Source: Cantharellus purpuraceus (taxonomy: Eukaryota; Basidiomycota; Agaricomycetes; Cantharellales; Hydnaceae). Taken from it: DNA of 64,000 nt. Every line of letters starts with the position of its first letter. The stretch's first letter is position 1. Position numbers and translations under genes: made by a program. The notes below the pieces were generated by a model. The model saw only the letters and a list, made by a program, of their open reading frames with translations, did not search any database and was not told the DNA's origin. The stretch lies in assembly GCA_025174535.1 (NCBI GenBank), contig JALBUN010000009.1, positions 682,001-746,000 on the forward strand. The letters run 5' to 3'. Of this stretch, positions 1 through 12,770 are shown in pieces.

Positions 1-1846
1 ACCTCCAACTGACACAGTATTGTTGTGGAGCCATGAGCTATACGATTGGTGAGGCTCCCTTTCGGGCATCTTGCCTTGCGCAGTACTCTCCAAGAACAGC
101 ACGAACACATTTCCTTAATGCCCCCGAGAGGCATTTGTGAAAGCAATAGGGGTAACCAGCCACGTTTGGGTCCAATTGACCCCCCAGTTGGCTGACTGAC
201 ACCTGCCTAATAATGAGGACGGCAAAGAGGGTTCAGCATGTATCTCGTCACCCAAAAACCATTCGCCAAATCATTAGTCAATACTCTACGATATCATTCT
301 CGACACTATAGCCCAACTGACCACGTATTATTGCAGGTTAGAATAGCAGCGGTTCATTTTCCGGCAACTCGTTTCCAACATGACTGGAGAATGGGGCCAC
401 TACAAACGTTCTCTTCAAGCGGCCAAGAGGTTATACTGGGTATAAATTATTTTGATTCCAGGATTCCCGCATCGCTCACAACTGTCTCACCATGTCCAAC
501 ACTACTCGTGGGCCCAAAGTGATATGTCTGGGGGTGGCGTGCACCGGTTCACGTTCATCCGTAATGATCATGATATGGACGGACACTCAGTCTCAAGGCA
601 GCCGTGGAAGGGCCTGTTTACCACATGTTCACTACACTTGAACATACCGATTTTGAGGCCTAGAGATGTGGAGCAAGGTCGGCGACGGTATGTGAATCCC
701 ATAGCCTCGATCAACAAACACATACTGTTTTGTAGGGAAAGTGTCGAGTGAGGAACTCAGGGATTTTCTTAAGGACTACGGACTACCCTCAAGCAATGTA
801 TGCCGACCAGATGTACGCTGCGTTCCCAGACGCCAAGTTATTTGTTCATTTTTTGTGCTGGCGAATGGGGACAGGGGTAGAACACTAGAGATCCTGAAGC
901 ATGGGCACGAAGCATGGGAAAAGACGATTTTGCCAATGGCCGATGGACTCCGTGCGCTACCAGACAGAAGTTCCAAGCAGAAACTCTTGATAGAATGGCT
1001 TGAGAAATAGACCGACGTTCATAGGGTCTAGCCCCTGAGTTGAGACCTGTATGTACACAGCTGAATACCACCGTGGACGACTTGCTACGCACGCAGCGGA
1101 TGAGCATGTGGCCCACCTTGAACGCGTGAACTATCCCTCCAAAGAAGCTGCTTGTATTCCAAGGTACTGAGGGATGGGACAGTGGCTGGGAGTGTATGTG
1201 TTGCATTGACGGCGTTTTGCAGCCCAAAGCCAACAGTCCCGTCCCCACACGTCAACGACAACACCTCAAGATGGCAGATCTGGGTATAAAGGCTGATGCG
1301 CCAGACGAAACCAAGGTGTGAATCTGCAGCCAATCAAGTAGATTGAGTAGCCTGGGTCCTGTATACTGCGAAGCATTGGCTTGATTGAGAAACTTGGCCT
1401 GCGTAACTCTTGTGAGAAATACAGCCTAGCATAGAAGCATGGTGGCAGTGATGGTGGCTTTGAGAGTAGCAGTCTGTTTATTGTTATTGCATGCGTCAGC
1501 GACCCAATTAAAGGCCATCTGAGATGTGCTTGCTTCAGGGAGCAGCAAGGTGACGTGGAGCACTTGCACCCGCGTTATTCATCTGATTTGAGAGAGTAGA
1601 GATTGAGTTCTTTGCAAAGAACGTGCCAAGACGAAGACTGCCGCGAAACTGTTGAGGGAATACTGAGCCATCGCCGGTGACAGACTGCCAGGGCCAGTAG
1701 GAGTCGAGTCATATTGGAGTACCGCCAGGACGAGCGTCTACGCTCTAACCTTTACTCATACACACCAAGGAGAGAATACTCACAATATGATCCCTCGAAT
1801 ATAAGGGCCTTCACCAGAACGACGTCCAGAAGCTATAATCGCCGTC
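1..1846. other. Left flank, no confident gene
   Basis: Apart from the relic at 491-1010, I see no reading frame here that can be tied to a protein family or spliced into a convincing gene. An ATATAAGG stretch near 1799-1806 lies about 45 bp before the ATG of the next gene and may be its TATA box. Confidence 0.5.
491..1010 (+). pseudogene. Decayed sulfotransferase-like relic (tentative)
   Basis: An ATG at 491 opens with MSNTTRGPKVICLGVACTGS, which resembles the N-terminal strand and P-loop of the fungal sulfotransferase_4 family (PKVI-x-GV-x-RTGT-x-SL). The expected RTGT is degraded to CTGS and a stop follows after about 49 codons. Further on, at about 788-850 in another frame, YADQMYAAFPDAK resembles the family's central segment, and the frame ending at 1010 carries SSEELRDFLKDYG. 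The pieces lie in the right order but in different frames, so no intact enzyme is encoded. This is a similarity judged by eye; an unrelated non-coding stretch is the alternative. Confidence 0.28.
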
Positions 1847-3231
1847 ATGTTTGGAGAATCCGAGTCCGAAAGCCCCCGCGTTGGCAGCCCTTGGGATCCG
1901 TTCCTTGTAGGCTCGTCCCCATCCCACTCACCATCCCCGGCGTCCACCACAGAACTCGAAGTCAAGACGCGTCTGGCAGAGCGTGTTCCCAAACTCATCC
2001 CAGAAGTCGAATACGTACGTACCGCACACACCGCGTGCTCTTCATAGCGCTTGCGCCACGCGTGCATGACTCACCTCCACCCTCCCAGGGCAATGTCGAG
2101 TACAAGCTCAAGCTCCTCAACCCCTCCCCTGAACGCTTCACGCGGCTGGTCACGCAGATGAAGTGGCGCTTGCTTGAGGGTGGTGGGCAGGCGTATTACG
2201 AACTAGGCGTCGCGGACTCGGGGCAGCTCGTCGGACTCCCGCGCAAGGACCTCGAGCAGAGTCTCGAAACCCTAGAGATGATGGCGGGCGAAATTGGAGC
2301 GTCAGTTATCGTGGTGAAAGAGATCGAGGTCCCCGCTGCGCTCGTTGGCCGCGGGATGAACTTTGCGCTAGGCATCCCCCAGCGCACGCCTGTGCCTGCC
2401 ATCACAGAGGGAGAAACAGAAACAAGCACGACTACCGAGACCGAGACGTCTGCGACAGAAGACGATGAGGATCTTCTCATTGGTCTGACCCTCGATGCGC
2501 CACCCACCGACACCGACGACCAAACGTCAACAATCGCCTATCGCCAAAAACAATTCACCAACCCCGCCCGCTCGCACCCCGAACGCCCCGCCTCACAATC
2601 CTCGCCCGCCATCCATGCCCTCCGCCCCGACACCACCGAGCTCGATGCTGACACGCTCTTCCACCTCGACTTTGAAATCGAGATCGCGTCCGTGTACAAG
2701 CCGCGCCCGCACCGCGCGCGTCCGCCGCCGCAGACCGCACAGTCCCGGTACACGAAGCGCGGGACGCCGCCAAAGCCTAAACCGAAGCGGCTCCCGCGCG
2801 GGGGAGATGTGGACCCCCTCGCGCGGGCCGAGGAGAGACGAATGAAACGCGATGCGGGGCGGGATCGGCGGCGGGGGGAGCTTGGCATGTCGGGTGCGGA
2901 GACTTTGAGTCATGAGGATGCTGGCGCTGCGGCGTCTGAGCTCGGGGCTCTCCATGTCGAACTGGACGGCGGCTCTGTCTCTGGTGGCTCTGCGGACGCA
3001 CACCTACTCGTGCCACTCTTTGCTGGTGTGAACCTAGACGAGTCTACGTCTACTCAAGAGGGGGACGATGCAACGACCAACGCGGATGCAGATGCGGATG
3101 CACATACTATATCTGCGCAAGCATACATGCACTCCCCGGAGCCGCGACTTATCGTAGAGGCGCTCGTGGTACGCAAGCTGGCGCTGGAGGAGGCGTTTCT
3201 TGATTTTGGAGGGTTTGCGCTTGAGTTGTGA
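1847..3231 (+). CDS. GTPBP1/GTPBP2-like N-terminal domain protein without a GTPase domain
   Basis: Two exons, 1847-2014 and 2089-3231, joined in phase 0 over a 74-bp GTACGT...CCAG intron, giving 436 residues. After the intron the protein reads GNVEYKLKLLNPSPERF and continues through LVTQMKWRLLEGGG, YYELGVADSGQLVGL and VIVVKEIEV. This is the segment that precedes the GTPase domain in animal GTP-binding proteins 1 and 2. No G1-G4 GTPase motifs follow. The rest is low-complexity, Ser/Thr/Pro- and Arg-rich sequence until a conserved-looking tail, RLIVEALVVRKLALEEAFLD. A short ORF of this design seems to be a fungal variant of the family; its biochemical role is unknown. The start at MFGESESES was chosen because only this frame splices correctly. 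The antisense frames are GC-rich shadows. Confidence 0.8.
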
Positions 3232-4167
3232 GGGAGGCGAGGTGGTGGCGGTGGTGGGGCGTTGGCGTTGGCGCATAATGTTCGCGTGGTGTATACGGGA
3301 TGGGTATTCTGCGTGGGACGCAGGGGCTGGTAATACTGATCTATGGCGCAGGGCGCAACGCTCACCTACACCCCACCAAGCCCCCCGTGAACCGACCCTG
3401 CCTCACTTGTATCACAAGGTTCATCTTTCACATCTATCCCGCAACATAGTTTCTTTTCGTTTTCATTATGGAACTCTATTTCTTGACGTGCCTAACCGCC
3501 TGGATTGGGTTGACACAAGTCGTGAGGGTGGTGGTTGCTGGGTGTCTTGTATGGCATATCATGTACGTCGGTTTTTATCTTGGTGCTTTCTATACGTTTT
3601 GCAATACATGACGGATGTTTTATTTTTTATTATTTCTTGTCTGTCAACATGTCGTCGATCAATAATGCGATTTGTACCGACTTTTGGTGAGGTGATGAGG
3701 TGGCCTTGAGTGCTGCATTGCAAATCTTTTGGCCTTCTGGGTTGGTGGCCAGGATAATGGTCTTCCTCGTTAGATTCAGTTCTTTCCTTCCCCTCTTTTG
3801 GGTTTTCCTGAGCGCGAATATTTTGATCCTGTTACAAAAGGTGAGCCCAGCGACACTGCTTGTCTTATATTCTATAGAAATATTTACATCCCTATCTGGA
3901 GACGTCGTATCCCATGGTCAGTCACAGTCGTTGATCGTGTCGTTTCAAGAGCCACTTACAGGGGTATTTAGCGAGAAAAAGGAGAACTAGAAGGGTAAAA
4001 TTCGAATTCGAATTCAAGGCAGTAAATGATAGACCACGACGGATATGACAAGTTAATGCCAGTTCCAGTAACCCACTCGAGCGCAATCCAATCCACTGTC
4101 CCCGGAGATGCTATACATGTCGTTCTTGGATGGCGAGAGCAAGCACGGAGGGATATACATCCTCGAT

Positions 4168-4182
4168 GGGGGGGGGGGGGGG
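4168..4182. repeat. Poly-G run of 15 bases
   Basis: Fifteen consecutive G residues directly follow GATATACATCCTCGATG (4152-4168). The run is likely to be polymorphic or mis-sized in assemblies. Confidence 0.9.
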
Positions 4183-5456
4183 TATTAATTTGCGCTTGAA
4201 CCAGATCTAGTGACCTGTTGGTCCCAAACCGGATACCTCCACCGTATTGGACATATCGAAGGCCATATACATAAAATGCGTTGTTCGTGTGGTCCATGAG
4301 AAGGAAGCATATTTGATTCTGAGAGGGTGTATGAGAATGTGGTGGGTTTATTTTTCATGTCGCTCACGGTTGATATGCAGGCAGTTTCACACCAGTTCTT
4401 AACATCGCCCGTCTTAAAGCTCGTGAATAGGGTCCGGTTCACATTATTCCTGCGTCGCAACCAGTAAGTCACGAGTATCGACGTATTCTGCGTTTGTTGC
4501 TCGTTAAACGTCTGAGATCGCGCTAGACCCATACAGGGGGACATAAATAAAGGGTACCTTTTGGACGTGAGAATACTCAACGTCAAGCTCCTCGAGCAGA
4601 ATTGCGACCTTGGGGTGAGTTCGCGGGACTACTCCGTGTACGAGAAAAAGTCACTTTTCCGCCGAGAGGGTGCCCTTTCTGATCGTCAGTTACTATAAAA
4701 GATATCGGGTCTGCAGGGGGAAATGAACTTTTCTTCTTTTGGACCGGCAGGTGTGCTGCTGCATTTATAGCTCCACCTCACTGACATCAATTGCTGTGTT
4801 ACTGCAGTGGACGTCATTAGTTGTATATTTGCGTGTTGTCGTGTAGTTCATCGCCGGCTTGGAATATCAATGAAGACTGGCTGAGCAAGCAAACGAAGCC
4901 ATACACAAGGGAACGTAGGCACGCGTCACGGCCTGCCTAACGTTAATAGAGGATAATCCGAGCCCAGATGAGACTTGCGGGATGCCACGGGGTCGTCTTA
5001 ATTGGGATGCATTATGATATCCGCATTGGGGTATGGGGTATGAGGGCCGGTCAGCAAGCATGTGCGTAAACGGCTGTTCACGGTGATTCTGTGGGAAATA
5101 GACATGGGCCACATGGTTGATCCGATTCGGTCGACGCGTAGTACTTGGAAGGCTCAATATACTTTGCAGTTGCCTATGCTAGGGATTGGGTGTAAGTAGG
5201 ACAATGGAGATGTGTTTCTCGTTGCAACTCGTACAGTGTACAACCTCAACTAGCCCGAAGCCCCGCGCCATGTGTCCGTTCATGCAATCGGACAAGAATC
5301 TGAAATTATAAGTGAAACATATCAGTTAATTCATCGCTCTGCGAGAAGAATAAGTGGGCAACCCTTGTTATCTTTTTGCTCTTTATTGTCCTTTTTTCTT
5401 TCTTTTATAATAATACCAGATAGGAAAGTATAATTACCCTGTTCAAGTCTACTAGA

Positions 5457-5566
5457 AGAAAGGCGGCTTTTAAAAAACGATCCCACTGAAAAAATTGTGG
5501 TTAAAGAGCGATCACGGAACTCATCAAGGGGTAAATTAGTGGTTAATTTTCAAAAGCCGCCTTTCT
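5457..5566. repeat. 110-bp MITE-like inverted-repeat element
   Basis: AGAAAGGCGGCTTTT at 5457-5471 is perfectly inverted at 5552-5566 (AAAAGCCGCCTTTCT), with weaker complementarity just inside the arms. The interior is AT-rich and non-coding. The size and 15-bp terminal repeats fit a miniature inverted-repeat transposable element, but I find no clear target-site duplication. A fold-back structure of other origin is possible. Confidence 0.5.
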
Positions 5567-7397
5567 CATTTCTTCGTCACACAGTAGTAACTACCACAAG
5601 CACGCCCAAAGCATACCCTTGTGCTAGTGGTACTGTGCTAATAATATATGATCTTGAACGGATACAATACGAGCCCAGGCACGTACAATACACCGCGTGC
5701 GTAATGTAAGATACATATATGTCAAATGACCTTGTACTATGCACCTCCTGTTGCGAAGTTTATACTTCCACATCACCTTGTTATCAATCGCTGAATATTG
5801 CGATCCAATGTCTTGTTGAATTTGCGTCCTTGGTGTTCTGCACAGCTCACTGCGGCTCCATTATATCGTGCCACTGACTGGCAGTGTGGAATGCTAAGCC
5901 TGTGCCTCCACCACCACACTAGCACCCAATATATCATTTCAGCTGCCGTAATACTACTACCACGAACATGGCACTATCGCAGTCCATATTGAAATTCAAA
6001 TTGCAGCTAAGTACAGTACACGTAAGTTACACTCGCGCCTGGGTGCAATGACTTTCGGTTCAAATTCGACGAATGGTGGCACATAATACATCCGTGCGTC
6101 TACCCCCTCTCAGCTCTCCGTAATGAAACAGACGCCGCGGTGCCGGCGGTTCCTCCTCCCGCCTGATCACATACCTCCTCATGCTCCTATCAGGAAGCCT
6201 GTTTCCCTCGAGCGCTCTCCTAATTTCGCCATTGCCATAGTGTTCACCGTCATGCAACGGTTTCATATAGCCAATAAATTGATATCCCTGAGACATCCAC
6301 ATCTTGGATTTTCAAGCGGCGCTTTGAGTCTGTGATGAAGACCACTGACAACTTACTGATCTCGGCATAAACTTGCTAGATCCATTGATCTTGGGCTACG
6401 CTAAGCATTCGGATGAAGCAATATAACATTAGATAAATCCTCGGCAAGCTTGCCAAGATACTGCCGGTGTCCTGGCACCACTGCATCTGCCCCAGCTTTG
6501 ATTGTTCGATTAGCCGTTGATAAATATACAGGCAGTTAGAACGACCCTATTAGACAGAGGCACACGAGGAAGACTCGAGATGTCCGACGTGGTCTGTCCG
6601 CACTCTGTCGATCGTGTTAATGTCTGCAGGAGATTTCCGAGTGACGTTATAGTTTGGGCCCGCGTGGGTTCTAAAGGGGCACTCATCAGAGCGAGAAGAT
6701 TGTTTACAGAAGCTTAGGCAGAGAGAAGATACGATGAGAAGGACAATATGGCACCTATCTGATCGTATCCAATTGCGTCTGAGAGTCAGCTCGGACACGC
6801 CGGACGCCTGACTTCCCCACGCTCAAAGCAGGACCCGAATTGTGGGTCAGGTGATATTCCTTCCCTGCCTCTCCGAGTGGACCTATTCCGCAAATAACCA
6901 AATAGGGAAAAATCGGAGGGCGTTTCCTGCTCACACCCCAGATTGCAAAGAATCCTTCAGCAGTCAAGGGGTCATCCAGGTGACTGGAAACCAATGACTA
7001 GACGCTCTCAATCGGCGGTGAGAGCAGGGTCTCGTAAAGGGACTTTCGGCAAAGATTCTTGCGGAACAAATCTACAGGTCATTGTCCAGAAAGAGGCCTT
7101 CTTTGGTCGATGGGCGCATGATCATTGGTTTGCTGCCACGCGCATGCTGGGATGATCACGTTGGATAATATGCTGAAGACGTTCCAATTCCATAAGAACC
7201 AGTCTTCGCTATCGGCTTGCAGACTTGATATAGCCATCTAGCGTCACATAAAAGAGACCACGATGCATGTACAGTAGACTGTCCATATTTGTCAATAGAG
7301 ACAAAGTAGGACAACAAGGGGGTGTCACGTGACGTTGTGACGTGACGTCTGTGACTCACCACCGGTCTGCTGGAAGTCAACGACTTCTCCTCTTGCC

Positions 7398-9049
7398 ATG
7401 GAGGTCTTCGACCACCCGAACTGCCCTGCAACATATCCTACACCAGACATTTCCCACTCTACCATTCCAATCAAGCCTGTTCATAACGACGCGCTCGTCT
7501 ACCTCGCCGTCGCCGTCGCGACTTTCGCTGCTGTGCCATCCTTATTATGGCTCAGAGATCGACGACACAAGGCCAGAGAACGTCGCAGGAATCGCGTTGT
7601 AGTGGAGAGCATCAAGGCAAAGATGGACACCGTCAAGGCTTTGGAGACCGTGCCAACACCAGCGCCCGCGCCCGCGCCAAAACCTAGCATCCCGGACGTG
7701 TCAGAGGAATGCGACGCTGAGGATGTCAAAGACAAGAAGAAAAGGACAAAGGACAGGCGCAAGCGTAACAGAGACTCTTGCAACCCGAGATGGGGCAAAA
7801 AGTCTCCCAGACCGCCGCCACCAGCGCGACATGAGTCGCAGGCGACAGAGTATACCCCTAGAGCCCCCGAACAGTCAAATTTATCGTCTCCACCAATGCC
7901 AAATATTGCCTCGCCCCAGCCAGTGTCTCTAATTTCAAACTCTTTTCATCCTCCCTCACCTTCACCAACACATTCTGAAGATTGCTCCCGTACCGGACGC
8001 TCTCGCTCCGCCTCAGTTTCGTCAACGACGGCCCCATTGACGCCGCCCTCACTCCCTTCATCTCATTCCCTCCCACATAATATTATCAAGGAAAACAATG
8101 ACGAGGCGTGGGCATTGCAGCTACCCCATAACGATCCCGCTTGGGACTGGGACGGTCAAAGCTCCACTTACTCTTCCGGTTCTCCGGTACCTTCCACTTC
8201 CTCCCGTGTCAAGCCTTCCCAGGGAGAAGAATTGCACAGTCCACTTTCCCCGGCATCTCCTTTATTGCCTTCTGTGCCATCTCTCGTTTTCCCGTCTCTC
8301 AATGCTCACCCACCCCCAGGAGCGAGTCTCTCTACCCAAATTGCTAGTCTTAAAGGTGCTCTTGAGGCATCTCGCACGCGTGAAGATATGCACAGGCGTG
8401 ATGCAGAACGCTGGTCTAAAGAGTGTGATCTCGTGAAATGGCGTTGGAATGAGGCCAGCGATTTGTGGCGCAGGCGAGAGGCAGAGGTACGTAACCATCA
8501 CTTCGTTGCCCTTCCGCCTTCTGACCATATTGTATGCACGTACAGCTTCAGGCGCAGATTCACCATCTCGTGCATCAAGTCCAGACGCTCACCCACTCGA
8601 TGCAAGCCGCGACCCTCTCCCCACCATTGCCTTTGTCCTACACCCCTGGTCAACCCCATTTTCCACATGCTATGCCATTCCCTTCTTTACATCACCCAAT
8701 GTCTTCTTTCATTAACCCTTTCCTTTCGAATCCTGCACCCCACAGCAACGAAAGCGATACGGTGAATGAGGGTCTGGCAGAGGCGATCCTCAAGCGACCC
8801 AACAGTATGCGGTCGTCCACTACGCCTGCGTCAGGGACACGCAGTAGCGTGTGTCAGGGCGAATCGAGTCACGAATCCCACTCTACGCAGGCGATAACAG
8901 AATCGTGCTCACCTGAAACAGGGGATACAACAAACGGAGACGCTGTGGAGCGTGTTGTTGAGTTTGAGTTCCCAACGCTATTGGAGCGACGGGTTCCCAC
9001 CCCTCTTGAAACGGTCGCGAATGTGGATGGTGTGGAGATTTTTAACTAG
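7398..9049 (+). CDS. Single-pass membrane protein with C-terminal coiled coil
   Basis: Two exons, 7398-8486 and 8546-9049, with a 59-bp phase-0 intron (GTACGT...TACAG), giving 530 residues. There is one clear hydrophobic helix at about residues 32-52 (LVYLAVAVATFAAVPSLLWL) followed by a strongly basic stop-transfer run (RDRRHKARERRR). The middle is disordered and rich in Ser, Pro and Lys. Residues of about 310-385 form a charged coiled coil (ASLKGALEASRTREDMHRRD...), which runs across the exon junction into LQAQIHHLVHQVQTL and so supports the splice. The tail is Ser/Thr-rich. I do not recognise the family. The layout suggests a membrane-anchored cytoplasmic scaffold or tether, but this is inference. 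Confidence 0.72.
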
Positions 9050-12000
9050 GCATGGGTCCTGAGCGACTTCATGAAGAGTCCGATAAGTATCTCCAATGGT
9101 TTCCTTACGCTATCCTCGTCATCACCTACGTTTATTTTCTTGTCACGTGTTCCCGCCCAGTCATCATTGGTCACTCCAAAAACCTTATTCTCTCTCCCCG
9201 TCCCCCTCATCTCTATCTTTTCTTGGACCCGCACTGTTGATTTGTATTTCCTCCCGCATCGCCCTCGACGTACCGCTTCCTAGCAACTGTGGATTACAAT
9301 GCCTTCATCTTTTCGACTCGTTTGATCTCTCTCTCTCTCTCTCCCCTCCCCCCTCCCCCCTTCTCTCTTTCTCCTCGCCTATGAACCCAAATGCCCTCTT
9401 CCTAAAGTTTCTGTCGCAGCCATTCACTGTCTCCCCCCTCCCCCCCTCCTCTCTCTCCTCACCTATGATTCCAAACGCTTCCTTCCTAAAGTTTCTGTCC
9501 CAGCCATTCACTGTTCATCGTTCCTTTACCGATTCTTTCGCTACCCCTCCCCCTCGTCTTTGCATGACATCTACGCTGCATGCCCCTACGCCATCGCTGA
9601 TGTTAACGCTCCCAGAGTCCTCATTACTCTCGTTTTATGTATACCACATGAGTGCAGATCATTGAATGATTTCAGTAGGTTTGGAGTTGGATTGATTGGA
9701 TGTGTTCAGAGACGTGTATTTTGGATGTGAATAAGTATAGGAGGTACCGGCATTCAGGGGGTACTGCAGTGTCAGTACTTGACTCGGGGGTGGCTTGAAC
9801 ATGTTCATGTAAAGTCTATTTACTTCTTATGACACCTTGTGCAGGTTGAGCTGATTGTAGAGTCCAGTCGCAAAGTAAATGCCGCCTAATTTACACAATA
9901 CTGCCCTTCGCTTCCCGCTCAATTGATTGCAAGCAGTCTCATCAACTCTCTGGCCTATGTTCTCAGCTGAAACATCTGTTGTTGTCTGTCACCTACTGGA
10001 CGATGTGAATGCTTTTCTCCGGCTGCTTGTCAGAGAGAACCTTGTTACGAGAAAATCATATATAAGTTGCCTAGTATCAACGTCCCTTATAATATCAAAA
10101 GGATTTTTTCCAGAGAGGATTTGGAAAAAACTAACCATATATCTTCTCTTCCATTATTTTATAGTCTAACCATGGAGATCTCACCACATGGCATGCAGGC
10201 GCTAGACCATGTTCCGACTGCCGTCCAAATGCATGCAAAGGATACAAAGCTTGGGTGTGGGATGCTCGTGAACCTAGCTTTCAGTAGAGCGCATTATTTT
10301 CTCAGAGCTATAGGAGAACACGGCATCCCTCATAATGACTATCCTCTATCATTCGATCTGACCACCTCTAGACTCCCTGTGGCACCATGCAACCATCTAG
10401 TGGCAGTTCGGATGCTCACAATGTTCGCAACACCACTTGACTCGGAATGTCGCTCCTACACGACCGCCGTCTGCTCCAAGCAACACATTCTTATGTAAAG
10501 GGTATGCATGATAACATTGACAAGTGGACTTCTAACAACGTTTTGCAGGACTGAGTTAGAAAAAAGACTATGGCACTTTGGTGGACCTCTGCATTAGTCA
10601 TTGGACGACCCTTTGAGAATCAATATTTCTCCACTCACGCCAGTGACTCTAGCTGTAGCTGGTAGGACCTGTTTTGAAATCAGCGGCTGAGGATATCAAT
10701 AACTGGCGTAGACGCTATCTGAAGACCTTGCAACACGTTGAGTCTCACACTCGGCCCATCGGTGTGCGTCCCTAAGACGGGAAGCCCAGTATGACGGTAA
10801 GTATTTGGCTCGTACCATACCGCTCCGCGGGGTGCCAGGATTCGCATTGCTGCGCATGAACGCAATCAAGGACAATCGTGACGATCCTGTCAGAAATGAT
10901 CGCTTTCCCCGTCTGTTCGAGTGACGTTGCAGACCGTGAGAGTGGGTTCTGGCATAGGATGCTCCTGTAAGAACAGTGGCTTGTTTTCAACTACCATGTG
11001 CAGGCAACGTGTGGGCAACTTACGCGCAATGCAGGTATTGTAGCGATTGACTCTAACCACATCCTCCATCGGCGCACGAGGCTTCCGAGTCGGCGAGCAC
11101 GGAAACTAGGGCCATTCACTCTTTTCTTCCATTGGTCTTTACTTCAGAAAGCTGTAACAGCAGGAAGGTGAGAGACGTTTGGAATAGACATCCGCACAAC
11201 GAACCGACATATTTGCAGCCTTGATAGCAAAGTCTTTGACTTGCAGCCGACGCGCGTGTACTCGACGTTTGACCCCATGTCAGAGAGAGCGTTGGTCAAC
11301 GAGGAATTCAGCGCAATGGTGTACAACTCGGTGTGGTTGCAAAGGAGGGTAAACATGCCTGTGATACGTGTTGACAATGCCAAATATTAATTGCCAATAT
11401 GAGGCAATAAAACAACTTCATACCGAAGCTGGACAGCACCGCACCGTGGGTGCGTGCATCGTTGATCTGGCACTTTAGGTTTCACCGATCTCTGTTGGGA
11501 AGCCTCTCAATAAGATCCGTGAACGGGCATGGGGACTGGATTAATGAGCAGATCAGATTTGATTGGACACTGCTCCATTTCCTGCGTAAACAAAGGAGTC
11601 TTACCTGGTCAGCTGTGGGGACAGACCTGTTTCCGGTCTGTCTATACAGGTACGACATCCGATTTGGTCCGGTGCAGGTCGTTGGATCTGAGGCAAAGTC
11701 GGGCCGATTCCATTAGCTCAAGTGCCGAACAGCAACATCCGCTAAATCTTGTTGCCTAATCAAATTCCACGAGACACTGGGAAAGCTACCATAGCCACTT
11801 GCCATGGCAGAGCAGCCATTAGTCAGCGGTCTGGACTCTCGTCATGTGACGGAATTTCTGCATCCCACAGTCGGCCAATCGCGAAATTTCCGATGGCTTT
11901 CTTTCATATCTCTTAGGGGGTTCCCCGATCCTCAAATGTCTCGAATCTGGTGCATCTTCTAGGCACAGGGTCACCAATACAGTACCGCCATACACCATCA

Positions 12001-12770
12001 TGCGCACTGACTGACACTATAGGAGCAACAACTTCTGACCACGATGCGCAACCCTTACCAGCGGTACAGGATCCTCTTACATTGGACACGGATGTTGGGT
12101 GTTCCGTCTCGACGCCAGTTCCGTGGGCTCGGAACTGACGCTGATTCGACATCTTGACGCCTTGGATGATACAGACAGTCGGAAGCCCTGTCGCACGTGA
12201 AAGCGACCCGTCATTATGATGACAACCACAGGTTTCGATCCTGCTTTTGCTATCGGGTATTGCGGTGATACACTTGGCACTATTGGCACAATTGAAATTT
12301 GTCAAGTATCATGGGGCAGGATGAGCTTCTTTCGGAGCAGACTAAGGTCAACAACTTCAATCCAAGCGTACACGCTTTCTTTGTCAACTTTCTCCATCCC
12401 ACGCAATCCTCAGCTCAACTTCTACTAAACGATTTATAGTTGAAACCCAATCTGCTACTGTGTCGGAAATTTGATCGGACGTACCTCACAGAACTGCACC
12501 GTTGTTACCTGTCAAACGATAACCATTGTGTTTCCCTCTGCGGCGATTGGGCTAGTCTATTCCAAATGTCCTCTAGGAGGTCTCAAGGACAGACGTATCG
12601 GACGTAAGCGAGAGCAGCATACACCAATTGACTTTCGTGGAATCCATCTACTCCCTTTCTTCCGTCTCGGATGAACATAAAATCTGATCAACCCAGTGTC
12701 ATTGCTCTCCAGCACTGCTTAGAAGTTGCCCTCCGTTCAGCTAGCTCAGTCTGAACCTCCAACAACCTCA
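9050..12770. other. Intergenic stretch upstream of peroxidase 1
   Basis: Apart from the 60-bp repeats I can support no gene. Frames near 10171-10498 and 11450-11760 are open for about 70-110 codons but show no family motif and no consistent splice. The last 100 bp before 12771 should hold the peroxidase 1 promoter; ACATAAAAT near 12669 is a possible weak TATA element. Confidence 0.45.
9371..9514 (+). repeat. Two 60-bp direct repeats in pyrimidine-rich DNA
   Basis: Units at 9371-9430 and 9455-9514 share CTCCTCRCCTATGA at their starts and CTTCCTAAAGTTTCTG and CAGCCATTCACTGT at their ends, separated by a C/T-only spacer. They lie in the 3' flank of the coiled-coil gene beside CT-rich simple sequence at 9327-9372. 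Confidence 0.75.

Larger units (their letters stand above)
3232..7397. other. Long intergenic stretch
   Basis: More than 4 kb without a supportable gene. It holds the 3' UTR of the GTPBP-like gene, a 15-base G run, short palindromic TTCGAATTCGAATTC near 4002-4016, and a small inverted-repeat element at 5457-5566. The open frames here are short, start at non-ATG codons or have no recognisable composition. Confidence 0.5.

Noticed and set aside
2538..3003. Long minus-strand frames opposite the GTPBP-like gene
   Set aside because: They arise from GC-rich codon bias on the plus strand, lack family motifs and overlap a better-supported gene.
3200..3709. Plus-strand frame overlapping the end of the GTPBP-like gene
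   Set aside because: It starts inside the previous coding sequence and turns into Phe/Cys-rich, T-rich sequence typical of a 3' UTR.
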